Positions 1-10,700 of a stretch of 64,000 bases of DNA are shown here, in pieces. Made by a program: the position numbers and the translations under genes. The DNA lies in NCBI GenBank assembly GCA_027946555.1, contig JAPEVC010000106.1, forward strand, positions 57,979 through 121,978, written 5' to 3'. This stretch comes from Gnomoniopsis sp. IMI 355080 (lineage: Eukaryota; Ascomycota; Sordariomycetes; Diaporthales; Gnomoniaceae). A model generated the notes under the pieces. It saw only the letters and a list, made by a program, of their open reading frames with translations, made no database searches and was not told the origin of the DNA. Each line of letters starts with the position of its first letter. The stretch's first letter is position 1.

Positions 1-1149
1 GATAGGATGTGACATGATCTTGTCGTGGACTCCGTACTTTGGCATGTCCTGACGAATGAGGCCCTTCTCCGTACGCCACTCCACGGTCCAGCCGCCCTCC
101 CCGAGTCTAGTCTTTGTCTTTTCCTTCTCTTCCTGGAAAGCCTCAAATGACAAGTCGGTCTCACTCGTGGCGTTGACAGCGTGCCAGTAGAGTGACTCCG
201 TGTGCTCAGCTGGAATATCTGGGTCATCCTCTGCGTGGAGCAAGGTAATGTGGTAGCGGTCACTCGTCTGTATGAGCTCGGCTATGCGGTCCTTATTGAG
301 CCATGTGCTAGTAAGATGCTCCGAGAAGTACCGAAAGAGCCTTGGGAACTTGGCCACCGGCGAGAGCACCGGGATGAGACCGCCAATCCGATAGGTGGCG
401 GTCAGCGACGCGAGGTCAGAGAACGAGGAGGTGATGACCAGTCCGGCACAAGACAGAGATGGCGTCTGGGCTGCAAGGTGGTTCGCGAGACCAATCGAGA
501 CAGCTGAGCCCATGGACTGGCCGAAGATGACGATGCGCTCGGGCGGGATACGAGCTATTTTCGTGGCCCAATCGTATGCAGCCACGGCATCTACGAGCAA
601 GCCCGGCTCCGAGGGGTTTCCTGTCGAGAGGCCGAATCCTCTGTAGTCGAACGTCAGGATGTGGATTTTATCCGGGGCCCCAGAATATAACGCTCTATAG
701 CTTTCCGGTCTATACCCCGACGCCATGGTCCCCGATGTCCCGTGCATGTAGAGGATGAGTCTGGCTTCCGGGTCATCCCTCAGCAGGCGGAAGTTGAGCG
801 TGCTGGTGAAGCCCGTGTCCTCTTCCACGACTTCGACGGGTTCCTGATCCAACAGCTCTTCATAGTTGCGGCGGTAGACGCCCAAAGGCAGTATGTGCCA
901 GGCGTGAAGGCTGACATGGTCCTCCGTTGGGATGCGGAATGGGATCACCTGGTTGTGCAGAAACCCAAACTGTTCCGGCACATTCAAGTCCTTGGACCAA
1001 GTCAAAGTCACCCGGTGAAGATAGATTGCGTGAGCTTGGAGTGCAGGGACCGTAATCATGGCCCCCAAGAGGCCCAAATACACTGCTGCTGGGACACCGA
1101 GGGTGATGCAAAGGGTCAAGACCGTTGTCTTCCATGGCGGGAGCTCCAT
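1..1149 (-). CDS. ABHD12-like alpha/beta hydrolase (3' end cut by window)
   Basis: Serine hydrolase of the alpha/beta fold, most like ABHD12-type (lyso)phospholipid/monoacylglycerol lipases. The uninterrupted frame starts at an ATG at 1149 (an in-frame TGA lies just upstream) and runs off the window after 383 codons. The N-terminus (MELPPWKTT) leads into one hydrophobic helix at about residues 7-35, suggesting a membrane-anchored enzyme. An oxyanion-type HGTSGT motif, a 'TFDYRGFG' strand-turn and the nucleophile elbow GQSMG follow in the expected order. A late 'HAEDDPDIPAEHT' segment supplies the likely acid, and 'YGVHDKIM' close to the edge supplies the likely catalytic His. The triad therefore looks complete; only the last residues are missing. 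No introns were seen. The exact lipid substrate cannot be read from sequence. Confidence 0.85.
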   Translation of the reverse strand, partial: MELPPWKTTVLTLCITLGVPAAVYLGLLGAMITVPALQAHAIYLHRVTLTWSKDLNVPEQFGFLHNQVIPFRIPTEDHVSLHAWHILPLGVYRRNYEELLDQEPVEVVEEDTGFTSTLNFRLLRDDPEARLILYMHGTSGTMASGYRPESYRALYSGAPDKIHILTFDYRGFGLSTGNPSEPGLLVDAVAAYDWATKIARIPPERIVIFGQSMGSAVSIGLANHLAAQTPSLSCAGLVITSSFSDLASLTATYRIGGLIPVLSPVAKFPRLFRYFSEHLTSTWLNKDRIAELIQTSDRYHITLLHAEDDPDIPAEHTESLYWHAVNATSETDLSFEAFQEEKEKTKTRLGEGGWTVEWRTEKGLIRQDMPKYGVHDKIMSHPI

Positions 1150-1936
1150 TTCAGGTCAGAGTATCGATTCAGCAACAAATGGGCATTGGACTGTCCGCTA
1201 CGAGAGAATTTTAGAGATGATGGGTATAAATGTACAATAGAAGCGAAAAGTCGAAAGAATCTCCGGTTGGTTCAAGCCCCAATCACCGCATGGCATGCAT
1301 GCAGGACTCCACTTGGCTGGGGTCTATTCTAAGTTCTAAGTTGCGGGCGGTTATTCTGGTTTGCGTTGGGCCGTCTGTCCCACTTTTCCCTATCTTGGAC
1401 TGCTTTAAGCGGAGCACCTTATATAATCTAAGGATACATAGATTACCCTCCATTGTACACAATACCACGCCAATTTGTATCAACAGTACAACCTGCAATT
1501 TTTCAATGCCTACCTTAGGTGTACCTAAACCTTCAGGGCGAGTGGGCAAAGCCGCAAACACCAGGTAGACAGCAATCCTGAACTCCCAAAGCATACCTAG
1601 CAACCTCCCCGACCCTGTCGTCTGGGTTTCCCGGCGAACACTTCGATTCCGATTCAGATTCAGGGTCATCGTCCTTGCCTTCATTGTCCTTGATCTCCTC
1701 TTCAGCAAGCTCCACAAGCTCGGGCTTGGGCTCAGGCTCAGAACCCTCTGCTCGCTAGACTCAAGATTCACGACCTCCGAGCCCTTGGACTTGCCTTGAA
1801 GTGCGCTCCCTCGACCTTTTTCTTGGACGAGTGCAACAAGTAGTGCGGCTCTTTCACGACCTATGGCTTCTTCACGCCATTACTCGGGTGCCATTTTTCC
1901 AAGCTCGGTATTCGAGGTGGTGACTCGTCCAGAATA
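1150..1936. other. Intergenic, nothing convincing
   Basis: Upstream region of the hydrolase. Short frames exist on both strands, including an acidic Glu/Asp/Ser stretch on the minus strand at 1533-1715, but they overlap in different frames and show no domain, start context or splice pattern that I can support. Confidence 0.4.
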
Positions 1937-1959
1937 ATGTGGACCCGTAACACCAGGAA

Positions 1960-2620
1960 ACCAAGACCTTGCATTGCAGTCCACTCGACACCAGCCAGAA
2001 GACTTCGGCATGGCAGCCGTCATTGGAACGGCGTCACAATTCATATTTCTCGACTACTTTGGCATAAAATTCTTTGCACACGATGGGTCGTCGGTTGGAG
2101 AATTGAATTGCTGCTTGGTTCTATGCGGTCGTGGTTTTCTTCTACCGAGGGAACTTTCCGAACGCAAGCAGGTGGGGTCATCAAGCCCAATTACCCGGCC
2201 ATGGCAATCACCGAAGTGAGCGAGGTTCGCAGCGGCAGTCCATAGCAGCGAACTACAGAATAATCAGAAGCAAGGCTGTAGGCTGCCTGCTGTCGCACCA
2301 TCTTGGGATACGACAAAAGCTCCGTGGAACTGCCTGATGCCGTCATGGACCAAAGCACCATGGAAAAGTGGATCAGAGTACGACCAGCAATTTGCGCGTC
2401 GCTTTGTCGAGCAGCTGGGCTGATGTTGGTGGGTGCTGAAGAGTAGAAAGGGCAGCCGCGTGATGCGGGAGTGGTTGAAGAACGAAGGGAGGCCGTCGTT
2501 GTTTGTGGGGATATCAAACATAGGACACAATATGCCGATTGTATTTGTTGTGAGGAGGTGGGTGATGGAAAGTCTCCAGAGTTGGCATTATCTCAAAGGC
2601 GATCATCCCGGAAGTGATCT
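1960..2620 (+). pseudogene. Possible decayed protein gene, family unknown
   Basis: The plus strand carries protein-like segments that jump between frames. One is 'AVIGTASQFIFLDYFGIKFF' near 2010-2070. Next, in another frame, comes 'FFYRGNFPNASRWG' near 2137-2178. Others are 'YDQQFARRFVEQLG' near 2380-2420 and 'GRPSLFVGISNIGHNMP' near 2488-2535. Stops and frameshifts separate them and no splice pairs join them cleanly. This fits a degenerating gene better than random sequence, but I do not recognise the family and cannot set its ends. Confidence 0.25.
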
Positions 2621-2793
2621 ACCCACAGGTGATAATTGCACAAGCAATTATCCCACTGTTGGTCATACCATGGATCGAGAACTTCACAATTGTTTCTCGA
2701 CAGATTGTTCTCATCAAGGACCTCATTGGAGGTGTCTGTGTTCCAGATCTGCGGACCTGGCTACTGGATCGCAAGGCTCTCCATGCCATCACG

Positions 2794-4308
2794 TCAGGCC
2801 TCATAGCCGCCGGGCCCGACATAGTCCTGGTTGAGGGAGTGTTTCTCCAACATTTCAGGAAACATGTCCCGAGGTGGCGGCCGCCCAACAAATCTGACAT
2901 TCGCCGCTCCCAATAACTCGGAGCACATCCGCATGAAGTTCATGGCCAGCTGTGGTTTCCAGTGCTTCCAGGAGGAATGATATCCGACAAACCACTCCCA
3001 CGACCAAAAGTGAATCATCTCCAGCTTTGGTAACTTGTCATGCCGGAGAAATGCCAGATTTCCGAATTGTACAAGGAGAAGCTTGGCGTAGTCCTCTGGT
3101 GCCATGTCGTCCGAATCCTCCTCGGAGATGTACCAACTTTCTTCAAGCCTCAGTTCTCGCAAGTTCGGGGGCAGGATCCTGTAGAGGTCGAGCTCGGCCA
3201 GCCTACTTTTCTTGTAAAAGAGTAAGGCCGTGTCGATATGTAGCTTACGAAGTTTGTGCATTGCTGCAAGGCAATCGACGCGCAACTCATCGCCGAGGAT
3301 GTTAATGTAGCCAGCCGTGCCTCCCGTGCTGACACAAAGATCTTCTAGCGTGTTGACGCGAGTGGCTATAGCTTGATTGAGATGTTCCTCATCCTCGAAT
3401 ATATATCCCTTGTAAAGGTCCACCTTGAGTTCCAGAATTTTCAAACCGTTGGCTATCTTCAAAATGCCCTGGAGCCAATGCATGTACCTCCCTGTCCAGA
3501 GACGCATCGTGTGAAGTTTAGCGGGCCAATCTTGCATGTCATCGATTTCCAAGCTAACTCCATCTGCTTGATAAATCTCGAACGTGCAGATGCTTGGGAG
3601 GTCCAAGAGAGTTGGACAGGCTTGCATGTTGATGTATACCAGTTGGGGGTCATCGTCGTTGGTCGTGGGACGACCTTGGACACGAAGAGTCTTCAAATTG
3701 GGGAGTGGCAGAGTGACGTGAGAACGCGCGAGGGCTCTGGCAACGATGTATTGCTGGAGTACCTTTTGCAGGACCTGGAGATCTGCTACAAGAGGAAACT
3801 CGAGAAGCAACCTTGTGCAATTCTTTGTCAGACAGAGCAGGCTGCCAAGCACTCTCTCAAACAGGTAGTGGCCTTCGAAGGTCAAACCATCAAGGCCGAA
3901 GGCTTTGAAGAAGCTCGGATCGGTGGAGGCGCCCTCAAATCTACGGAAACGAAATCGTGGGTATGTGTGGGAGGCCTTTCGGCGGTTCATGTCGTCAAAA
4001 GCATCGGGGCTTGTTGTGACGGCCAGGTCTTGCACGAACATTGCCAGCTCGGTGCGCTTTGCCAGCGTGCGAACCAGCCCATCCATCACGGGAGCAGCAT
4101 ATCTGTGATCGTGAAGGACAATGGTGTGGTAGAGCACAGGCTGAGCGAAGTAACTGAGTTGACGTGACGCAAGGCACAAGTTGCGCAGAGCAGTTTGATT
4201 GGGCTTATAGCTGTCGGCTGGCTTCGTGTCCCCGAGGCGGAGTGGCGGGGGTTGCAAGCAGTTGATGATGAGCCCCAAGAGCTCGGGAGGCAGAGGTGGT
4301 GGTGCCAT
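2794..4308 (-). CDS. F-box-like protein
   Basis: Single-exon gene of 504 aa starting at ATG 4308 (MAPPPLPPEL). The open frame extends 5' to 4350 but only with a GTG codon there, so the ATG is preferred. Residues 4-60 have the F-box pattern found in many ascomycete proteins: 'PPLPPELLGLIINCL', a loop, then 'LRNLCLASRQLSYFAQPVLY'. The rest is a leucine-rich alpha/beta array without clear catalytic motifs, probably a substrate-binding LRR-like region. By family knowledge it would recruit targets to an SCF (Skp1-cullin) ubiquitin ligase. The partner and target are unknown. A TOG or LRR scaffold without a true F-box is a less likely alternative. Confidence 0.75.
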   Translation of the reverse strand: MAPPPLPPELLGLIINCLQPPPLRLGDTKPADSYKPNQTALRNLCLASRQLSYFAQPVLYHTIVLHDHRYAAPVMDGLVRTLAKRTELAMFVQDLAVTTSPDAFDDMNRRKASHTYPRFRFRRFEGASTDPSFFKAFGLDGLTFEGHYLFERVLGSLLCLTKNCTRLLLEFPLVADLQVLQKVLQQYIVARALARSHVTLPLPNLKTLRVQGRPTTNDDDPQLVYINMQACPTLLDLPSICTFEIYQADGVSLEIDDMQDWPAKLHTMRLWTGRYMHWLQGILKIANGLKILELKVDLYKGYIFEDEEHLNQAIATRVNTLEDLCVSTGGTAGYINILGDELRVDCLAAMHKLRKLHIDTALLFYKKSRLAELDLYRILPPNLRELRLEESWYISEEDSDDMAPEDYAKLLLVQFGNLAFLRHDKLPKLEMIHFWSWEWFVGYHSSWKHWKPQLAMNFMRMCSELLGAANVRFVGRPPPRDMFPEMLEKHSLNQDYVGPGGYEA

Positions 4309-6019
4309 ACGTGCCGTGAATGAACTTGGGGAGGGTGACTTTCTGTGCACTGAGTAAAACGTGAGAAGATGGAAAGCCCAGGTGGGGACAAGCTGATGGT
4401 TGACATTGGAGGGTCAAAAACAACACCGGACATCAAGCCAACTTAGGAAAGGGCAGACCCTAGCCCTGACTCCGTTGACGCAGTCCGTTCCAAGATGCAA
4501 CGACAGTGAATAACTTCACGTCCCCCTTTCAGCTACTATAGCTGTGATATTAACGCAATACATGAGTGTCCTTCTCAGCTGCTAGTTTTTCTTCTCGGCC
4601 GTTCCCAGTCATTGCCCATTCCATCTGGTGGGAATTTGAACGTACTTCCACTTCCTGAGCTGCTTGCTTCCCAGAATAGTAAATGGGTAAACCTTGCTGT
4701 CGAGGATAGAGCCACAGTACCTCAATGATCCAACTTCCAAAGATGCTGCTAAGCTCCGCGCAGGTGCGTGGATAATTAGGTATTCACATGGTAACTGGCG
4801 CGAGAATCTCAGACTGGTCATCGAGCCAACCAATGCTCAACCACCTGCGACCATCAACATTAGCTGGTATTGGCACGTGCGCACGATGGTATCTATATCA
4901 ATCCAATCAGGGCTCTCCTGGCATGAATTCGATTGAATATAAATAGTTGATTGAATTGGTAGGGTAAGTAAGGTTGATATAGCAATGTAATCTTAGACTT
5001 GAAACTGGCTTTTTATTCCAAGTTTTTCCCGAGTTCGGCATACGACGGCCCCCTCTACCTATTTCGTACCTACCTAAGTAGATTACCCGAGTACTCTCAT
5101 CGATCCTTTGCCTTCTCTTTGGTTCATAATAAGTATTGTAGTCTTATAGCAGGAGAATGCTACTTCGATACCAGGAGAAGAAGGTCATCGGCACATGTAA
5201 CCTTGTAGTAGTAGGAAAAGAACATCGTCCGGGTAAAAAGACACGCCGGAAAATTATGATGGAATTACTCCTTACCCCGTATGATGATTCCTTCTATCAA
5301 CCTCGATTTAACTCAACATGCCTTTACTTTTCACTAACTCAATTCAATCAACGTGCGCTGGGCATCAACCCAACTCAACGGAGACCCTAAGGTGGTTGGG
5401 TTGGATTCCAGGTTGGATTGATGACCAGTCTGCGAGGCATACCCACATCCCCCCTTACCGTTGCTTGCAGCATTTCCGGCTTCCTCCCTTTCAACCATTT
5501 TGTGTTATAATCGACGACATTTTGACAACATTAATAGCTTCTTCCCAAAGTCCAGCCTCGTCCACAAGACTACAAGCCTAGAGGCAAAAGCGTAGCACGG
5601 GACCTGCAAAATTCATGTAAAGGACAGACGGGCAAGGATATTGTGTGGAAGGGTTATTAGCTGATTTTCATTTGTTTTGTCTACTTTCTTGTCTCGGCAT
5701 TTATTTATCTGTCGTTCCTCCCCGGGCATTCTCAGCCGTGTGATACGTCATAGTTGAGTCCGACGAGGCTGCGCTGCGACGGGAGCACGAGGCTGAAAAC
5801 CCACAGCGCAGCCGACATGCCCTCGGGAGTTCCAACCACCTGCCAACCAATATACGCAATTGACCGTCCATTTTGAGGCCAACACGTTTCCATCAGAACG
5901 AGTGCGTGAGCTAGATGTATCTACATAGTAAAGTTTGCAGGCTGACCTGACCTGGCGCTGATTACTCTGACCTTTCGTGAACCTATACACGATATGGGGC
6001 GCGACTCCCGTGCCTTGTT
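4309..6019. other. Intergenic, AT-rich
   Basis: 1.7 kb without a supportable gene. It becomes AT-rich around 4930-5340 and holds only short frames with no family resemblance. It is the shared upstream region of the F-box gene and the downstream region of the broken gene at 6.0-6.7 kb. Confidence 0.5.
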
Positions 6020-6753
6020 AGCGCCTCAACCGCAATCGGGGGCCTCTTTGGGCGAGTAAGCGTTGCCAGGGCTAACGCGCTTGTAGGAGAGCCACTCATC
6101 TACCATTGGCCTCCACTGCTATAAAGCTCGAGCCGAAAACTCCCAGACATAGGCTCAATGTCTTCGATGGTAGCCGTGAACCATGAGAGCCCACCTTATA
6201 TTTCCCGCGCCTGATCACCTCGTCCGCTATCTTATACTTGGCGTCGTAGTCGTGGTACCATTTCCATTTGCACTTAGAGGGGTACATCTCAGAGTGCTCT
6301 TCGTCGTAGCATGCGGCAGGTACTCACATCTAGATCATCGGTTCGTATCTGCACCCATCGGCCTTCGCCTGCGCTGGAGTCTCGTCGCAGTCGTCAAATT
6401 GGCCCTCTAGAGTGACGCGTGACAGGGTCATCTTCATTACGATCGATCCCATAACGAAAGCCGCTAAGGCAATGAGGGCAAGCACGACGACTGCTATCGT
6501 TGCCCGGCATGGCTCCACCCAGCGGGGCTTTTCCGTAGTTGCTGTTGCTATTTGATAGGGCAATGAGAAGACAATCGTGTACCTTTAATGGGTAGGGTCT
6601 TCGTACACGCTCGGCTTCAACTCCAGAAAATGAAGGGTCCTCCCTGAGTTGTTCCCCAGTAACGTTCGAACATGTCATATTTCGGAAAGCATAATAGGCA
6701 AGCAGATCCCCCCATGAAAGATGACTACCCGTAACAGTAATCTCGACCTTCAT
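6020..6753 (-). pseudogene. Broken fungal single-pass membrane protein gene (Cys/Trp-motif family)
   Basis: On the minus strand an N-terminal part ('FSGVEAERVRRPYP'), a strong membrane helix ('TIAVVVLALIALAAFVMGSI') and a luminal motif 'DDCDETPAQAKADGCRYEPM' are followed by TAG and TGA codons. The same frame then resumes as 'VPAACYDEEHSEMYPSKCKW'. The expected tail ('YVWEFSARAL', 'EWLSYKRVSPGNAYS') lies in a shifted frame with further stops. From memory, ascomycete proteins with CG-TP-EA-A-GC, W-P--CYD-EL and W--H-R motifs share this order, and a Trp codon is expected where TGA now stands. TGG to TGA is the change expected from C-to-T mutation on the other strand. Cellular role of the family is unknown to me. 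An unusual intron could rescue the TGA but not the TAG. Confidence 0.6.
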
Positions 6754-7737
6754 CCTTTATATACTGTACAGAGACGGAGTACATTACTGTCCCTATCTTG
6801 GGCCGTGTCTACCTACCTAGATACCTAAGTAGGTACCTCTACCTAGCGAGTAAGCTGATCCAGCCAATGACAACCTTGCCGCATCCTTATCGAATTACGC
6901 TCACCTTAGGTACTGTACTGGATTATAGTGGGTTCAAATAAGCGTCGGAATGGTCATGTTTAAGGGTTCGGTGCGCATCCGTTGTAATTAATAGATCCGT
7001 TATACGCTCAACTTACCTAAGGTACTTTATAGCTAAATTTATATAGAACGTATTTCTTTTCTTTTAGCGTCTAAACTTATTTATTTACTTCGGGACAAAT
7101 TCTAGCCGGAGCAGATCTTCACGACGCCACCAGCGTTCTCCAGCTAGAGAAATCGAGGAACTATTGCGCGTCACATGCCTCTTCGTCTCCGTCTTTATCT
7201 CTTTCATCACCATCTTCTGCTTCTCGAGATTTCGCTATCTTTAGGCTTTTCGCGGCGTGCCTTCCTCTCGACACGCCTTCCGTGTTTAAGATTTACCTAT
7301 TTTTGGATTAGAGCCGCCCAGCCGCTTAAACTAGCTAAATCTCTTAGTATGACGGACTTATTGTCTGATAACAGATATTTAGCCTATATGATAGTTACAT
7401 AGCGATTCCTCATATACGACCTTTCGGGCGGAGATACTTGAAAAATAACGGTTATCAGACCTCCCTAATCTCCGCTACGGTAGGTAACTCGGCTGGGGCT
7501 GATGTGTCGATGAAATGTTGTTGTGCTCCGTACAACTTTGATTGATCGATTGGAAACCCTGGAAATCGTGCGCGTTCGTCGAGGCGCGCCGCACACCTGC
7601 AGCATCCCACAGCTGGGTCACTTGGGCACCCTCCTCCTGTTTCGTTGCAACACTCGTGCTTTTGTTCCTCGCCACAATGGACTGTTACCGAGCCTGCAAT
7701 TACAAGCAAACACAACACCCGATATCCTCCATTCACG
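6754..7737. other. AT- and TpA-rich intergenic stretch, possible mutated repeat
   Basis: About 6780-7450 is visibly richer in A/T and in TA steps (runs of ttatttatttac, tagctaaattta, cttagtatgac) than the neighbouring genes. Fragments of apparent coding text are interrupted by TAG/TAA. This is the look of a repeat-induced-point-mutation relic, although no transposon family is identifiable. The end nearest the ABC gene is its promoter. Confidence 0.4.
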
Positions 7738-10700
7738 ATGGCGTGTTCCATCGACGCAGACCGTGTCTTTGGGCCAGCTATCCAGGGCTGCCGTTCTGAC
7801 TTTGATTTCACCCTCCTCTTCCAAGATCTCATCCTCGGGATCCTCCCATCATCTATATGGATCGTCTTTGCATCAAGTAGACTCATCGTACTGCTACACC
7901 GGCCCGCCATTGCACGTTCAGGCTGGTTATCTTACTCTAGGCTTGTGAGCTGGTGGCAACTCAGGAACCCTCAGCGAAGTGGTATTGACTGACTGAATGC
8001 AGGGCGTCATCTTTCTTTCAGTTGCTCTTCAGCTGGCCATACTCATTCAACAATGCCGCAGCCGAGACTTCGGAACGAATGCTTCCATCCCGGCAGCGGC
8101 CCTTGGGCTTGTTGCCATCTGTGCTCTCGCCATTTTTTCCCCAGTCGAGCACAGGACATCATATCGGCCAAGCTCATACTTGATGGCCTACTTGTTCATT
8201 GTTGTGCTAACTGAAGCTACTCGCGCAAGGACGTACTTCTCGATGGGTCGGACTGTTGATGCGGCAATTGTTGCTTCAGACTGCGTTACAAAAGTGCTGC
8301 TTTTCGTCCTTGAGGGAAGAAAGAAGTCGTTGATGCCGCAAGCCGGTAGCAAAGGATCAGAAGATCTGGCGGGACCGATCAGCCAGGCCTTATTTCTCTG
8401 GCTGAACCGTCTGTTTCTTGCTGGCTACAAAGGTGCATTCATCGGCGCAGATTTGGAGAGGATCAGTAGTCCTCTTTACACGAAGAGTATCTTCCCCAGA
8501 TTCAAGCGACTAGCAAGGGGGGGCATTAGTACGTCCCTCACTCCCTGAGCTGGTTCACAAGTACCATGTCTCTGACTATTCAGCACATTCTGGTAATCGT
8601 CTTGCGTTCAAGACAATCGCATCCTTGGGTCTATATGCGTTTGCGCCAGTCATGCCGAGATTGGCGGTAACCGGCTTCACTTTCGCCCAGTCCTTTCTGG
8701 CCACAGCCTTGCTAGATTACTTAGATTCCAAGGAACCCACCCCAGCGAGCCATGGATACGGTCTCCTGGGGGCCTGTGCCTTCGTTTATATCGGAATAGC
8801 TGTATTGCAACCCCAAATTCGTATCATTTGAGCCTCTCAGCTGACTTTTCAAGGTTTCGAACAGCTTATATTGGCGCCACACCTACAAGTCTGTCTCAAT
8901 TCTTCGCGGCGGCTTAATCATATCGATCTTCGAAAAGGTACTAAGACTACCTGAAGATGGCGGTACTGAGGCCAAGGCAACCACACTGATGGTATCAGAC
9001 GTGCAGCAAATCGTGAGTGGTCTGGTCTTCATCCACGAAGTGTGGGCGGGTGTAATGGAGACCGCGTTGGCGACGTACCTTTTGCAGCGTATAATGGGTG
9101 TCTCGTCTATATCTATGCTTGCGCTGGTGGTTGGTGAGCATCGTCAAGCTTGTAGATTCTCATTTGGACAAGGATACTGACAATATCTCGGGGACAGTTT
9201 GCGGTCTCTCTTCGTCTTTTGTGGCTGGCAAAATCAGTGTGCAGCAACGCAAATGGTTCAATGCAATGGAACAGCGGCTTGACGCCACGAAGCGACTTCT
9301 CGACTCCCTAAAATCTGTGAAGATGCGCGGAGCGGAGGATAGAGTTGGCCAGGTGGTCAACGAGTTGAGAAGGCTGGAAATACGAGCTGCAAGGCCATTC
9401 CGAGCTCTTCTCACTGCTTCTGTTTTCCTGTGTATGGGTCAATCTGTCTCCTTTCCAAGCATGAGCTGAGTTTATTCTACAGCTTACAGTACCGTGACGC
9501 TCTCGCCCTTGCTTGTTTTCGCGGCATATATCAACATCAACGGCGGTAATGACAAACTCGACACGGCTACTATGTTCTCTTCTCTAATCCTCATCGCCCT
9601 TCTCAGCACCCCATTGATTCATCTTTTTCAAGCCTTTCCTGCTCTTGGAGGGGCTCAGGGATGTTTCAGACGCATTCATGCATTCCTAGAGATCTCGGAG
9701 AGGTCTCAAGGGTCACCGACTGAGCAGAATAGTGTATCCTCGCACGATAAGGACTATGAAATGCGTCCCTCCCCCAGGAAAGGCGGGGCAGTCGCGTTGT
9801 CTATCTGTGATGCTTCCCTTGGCTGGTCTCCTGGGGAGCCCATGCTTCGAGGCATAAATTTGCATGTTAGAGGAGGCTCTGTCGTTGCTATCGTCGGCAA
9901 GACTGGATCTGGAAAATCATTACTGTTAAAATCAATCATTGGAGAGGCCGGGCATGTTATCGGGGCTGTGAATGTGTCGATTGAGAATGTCGCCTTTTGC
10001 AGCCAGACACCCTGGTTGGAGAACATTTCAGCCGAGAAGACCTGGACTCAATACGGAAGCGATGATACTGAATGGCTCGCAGAGGTCCTTCAGGCTTGCT
10101 CCCTGGACGATTTGACCAACTTGCCCGACTACAGGATTGGCAAAATTGGCAGCGGTGGAGTCCGCATCAGTGGAGGTCAAAGACAGCGGCTGGTGAGTCG
10201 TCAGAGTCGGCACTTCAACTAAGTGTTGGAGCAAGGCAAATCAACTCACATTCTTTATTTCATAGGCGTTGGCGAGAGCCGTAGCACTTCGAAAAGATGT
10301 CGTGCTGCTGGACGATGTATTCAGTGCACTGGACCGTACTACGAGGCACCAAGTGTCAACAAGGCTTCTGGGCCCTGAGGGGCTTCTAAGAAAATCAGGA
10401 GCCACAGTCCTGTTCACGACTCATGACGGTAAGTCCAAGCCCCAGGGTTCGTTTTTCAACGGCTCACGCAAACAAATGCAGCCTCGATCGCAAGACTGGC
10501 CGATGAAGTATATGAGATCTCGGTCTATGGGACTCTAGCACCAGCCTTTGCACAGGCAAAAGGTTCGATCGAGAAAGCCACAGCGACTAAATCTGCAAAC
10601 CTGAATGACGAGAACGCCCTGAAGGCACATGCAGAGCTGGCTGTTGCTACAGTTGCACAGAAGACAGGTTATGAGAATGACGACTTGAAGAAGCCTGTCT

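Noticed and set aside
742..1332. 196-codon plus-strand frame
   Set aside because: Lies opposite the hydrolase gene, whose minus frame carries the motifs; a shadow frame.
1283..1771. 162-codon minus frame with Ser/Arg-rich text
   Set aside because: No conserved motif and overlaps other frames of equal quality.
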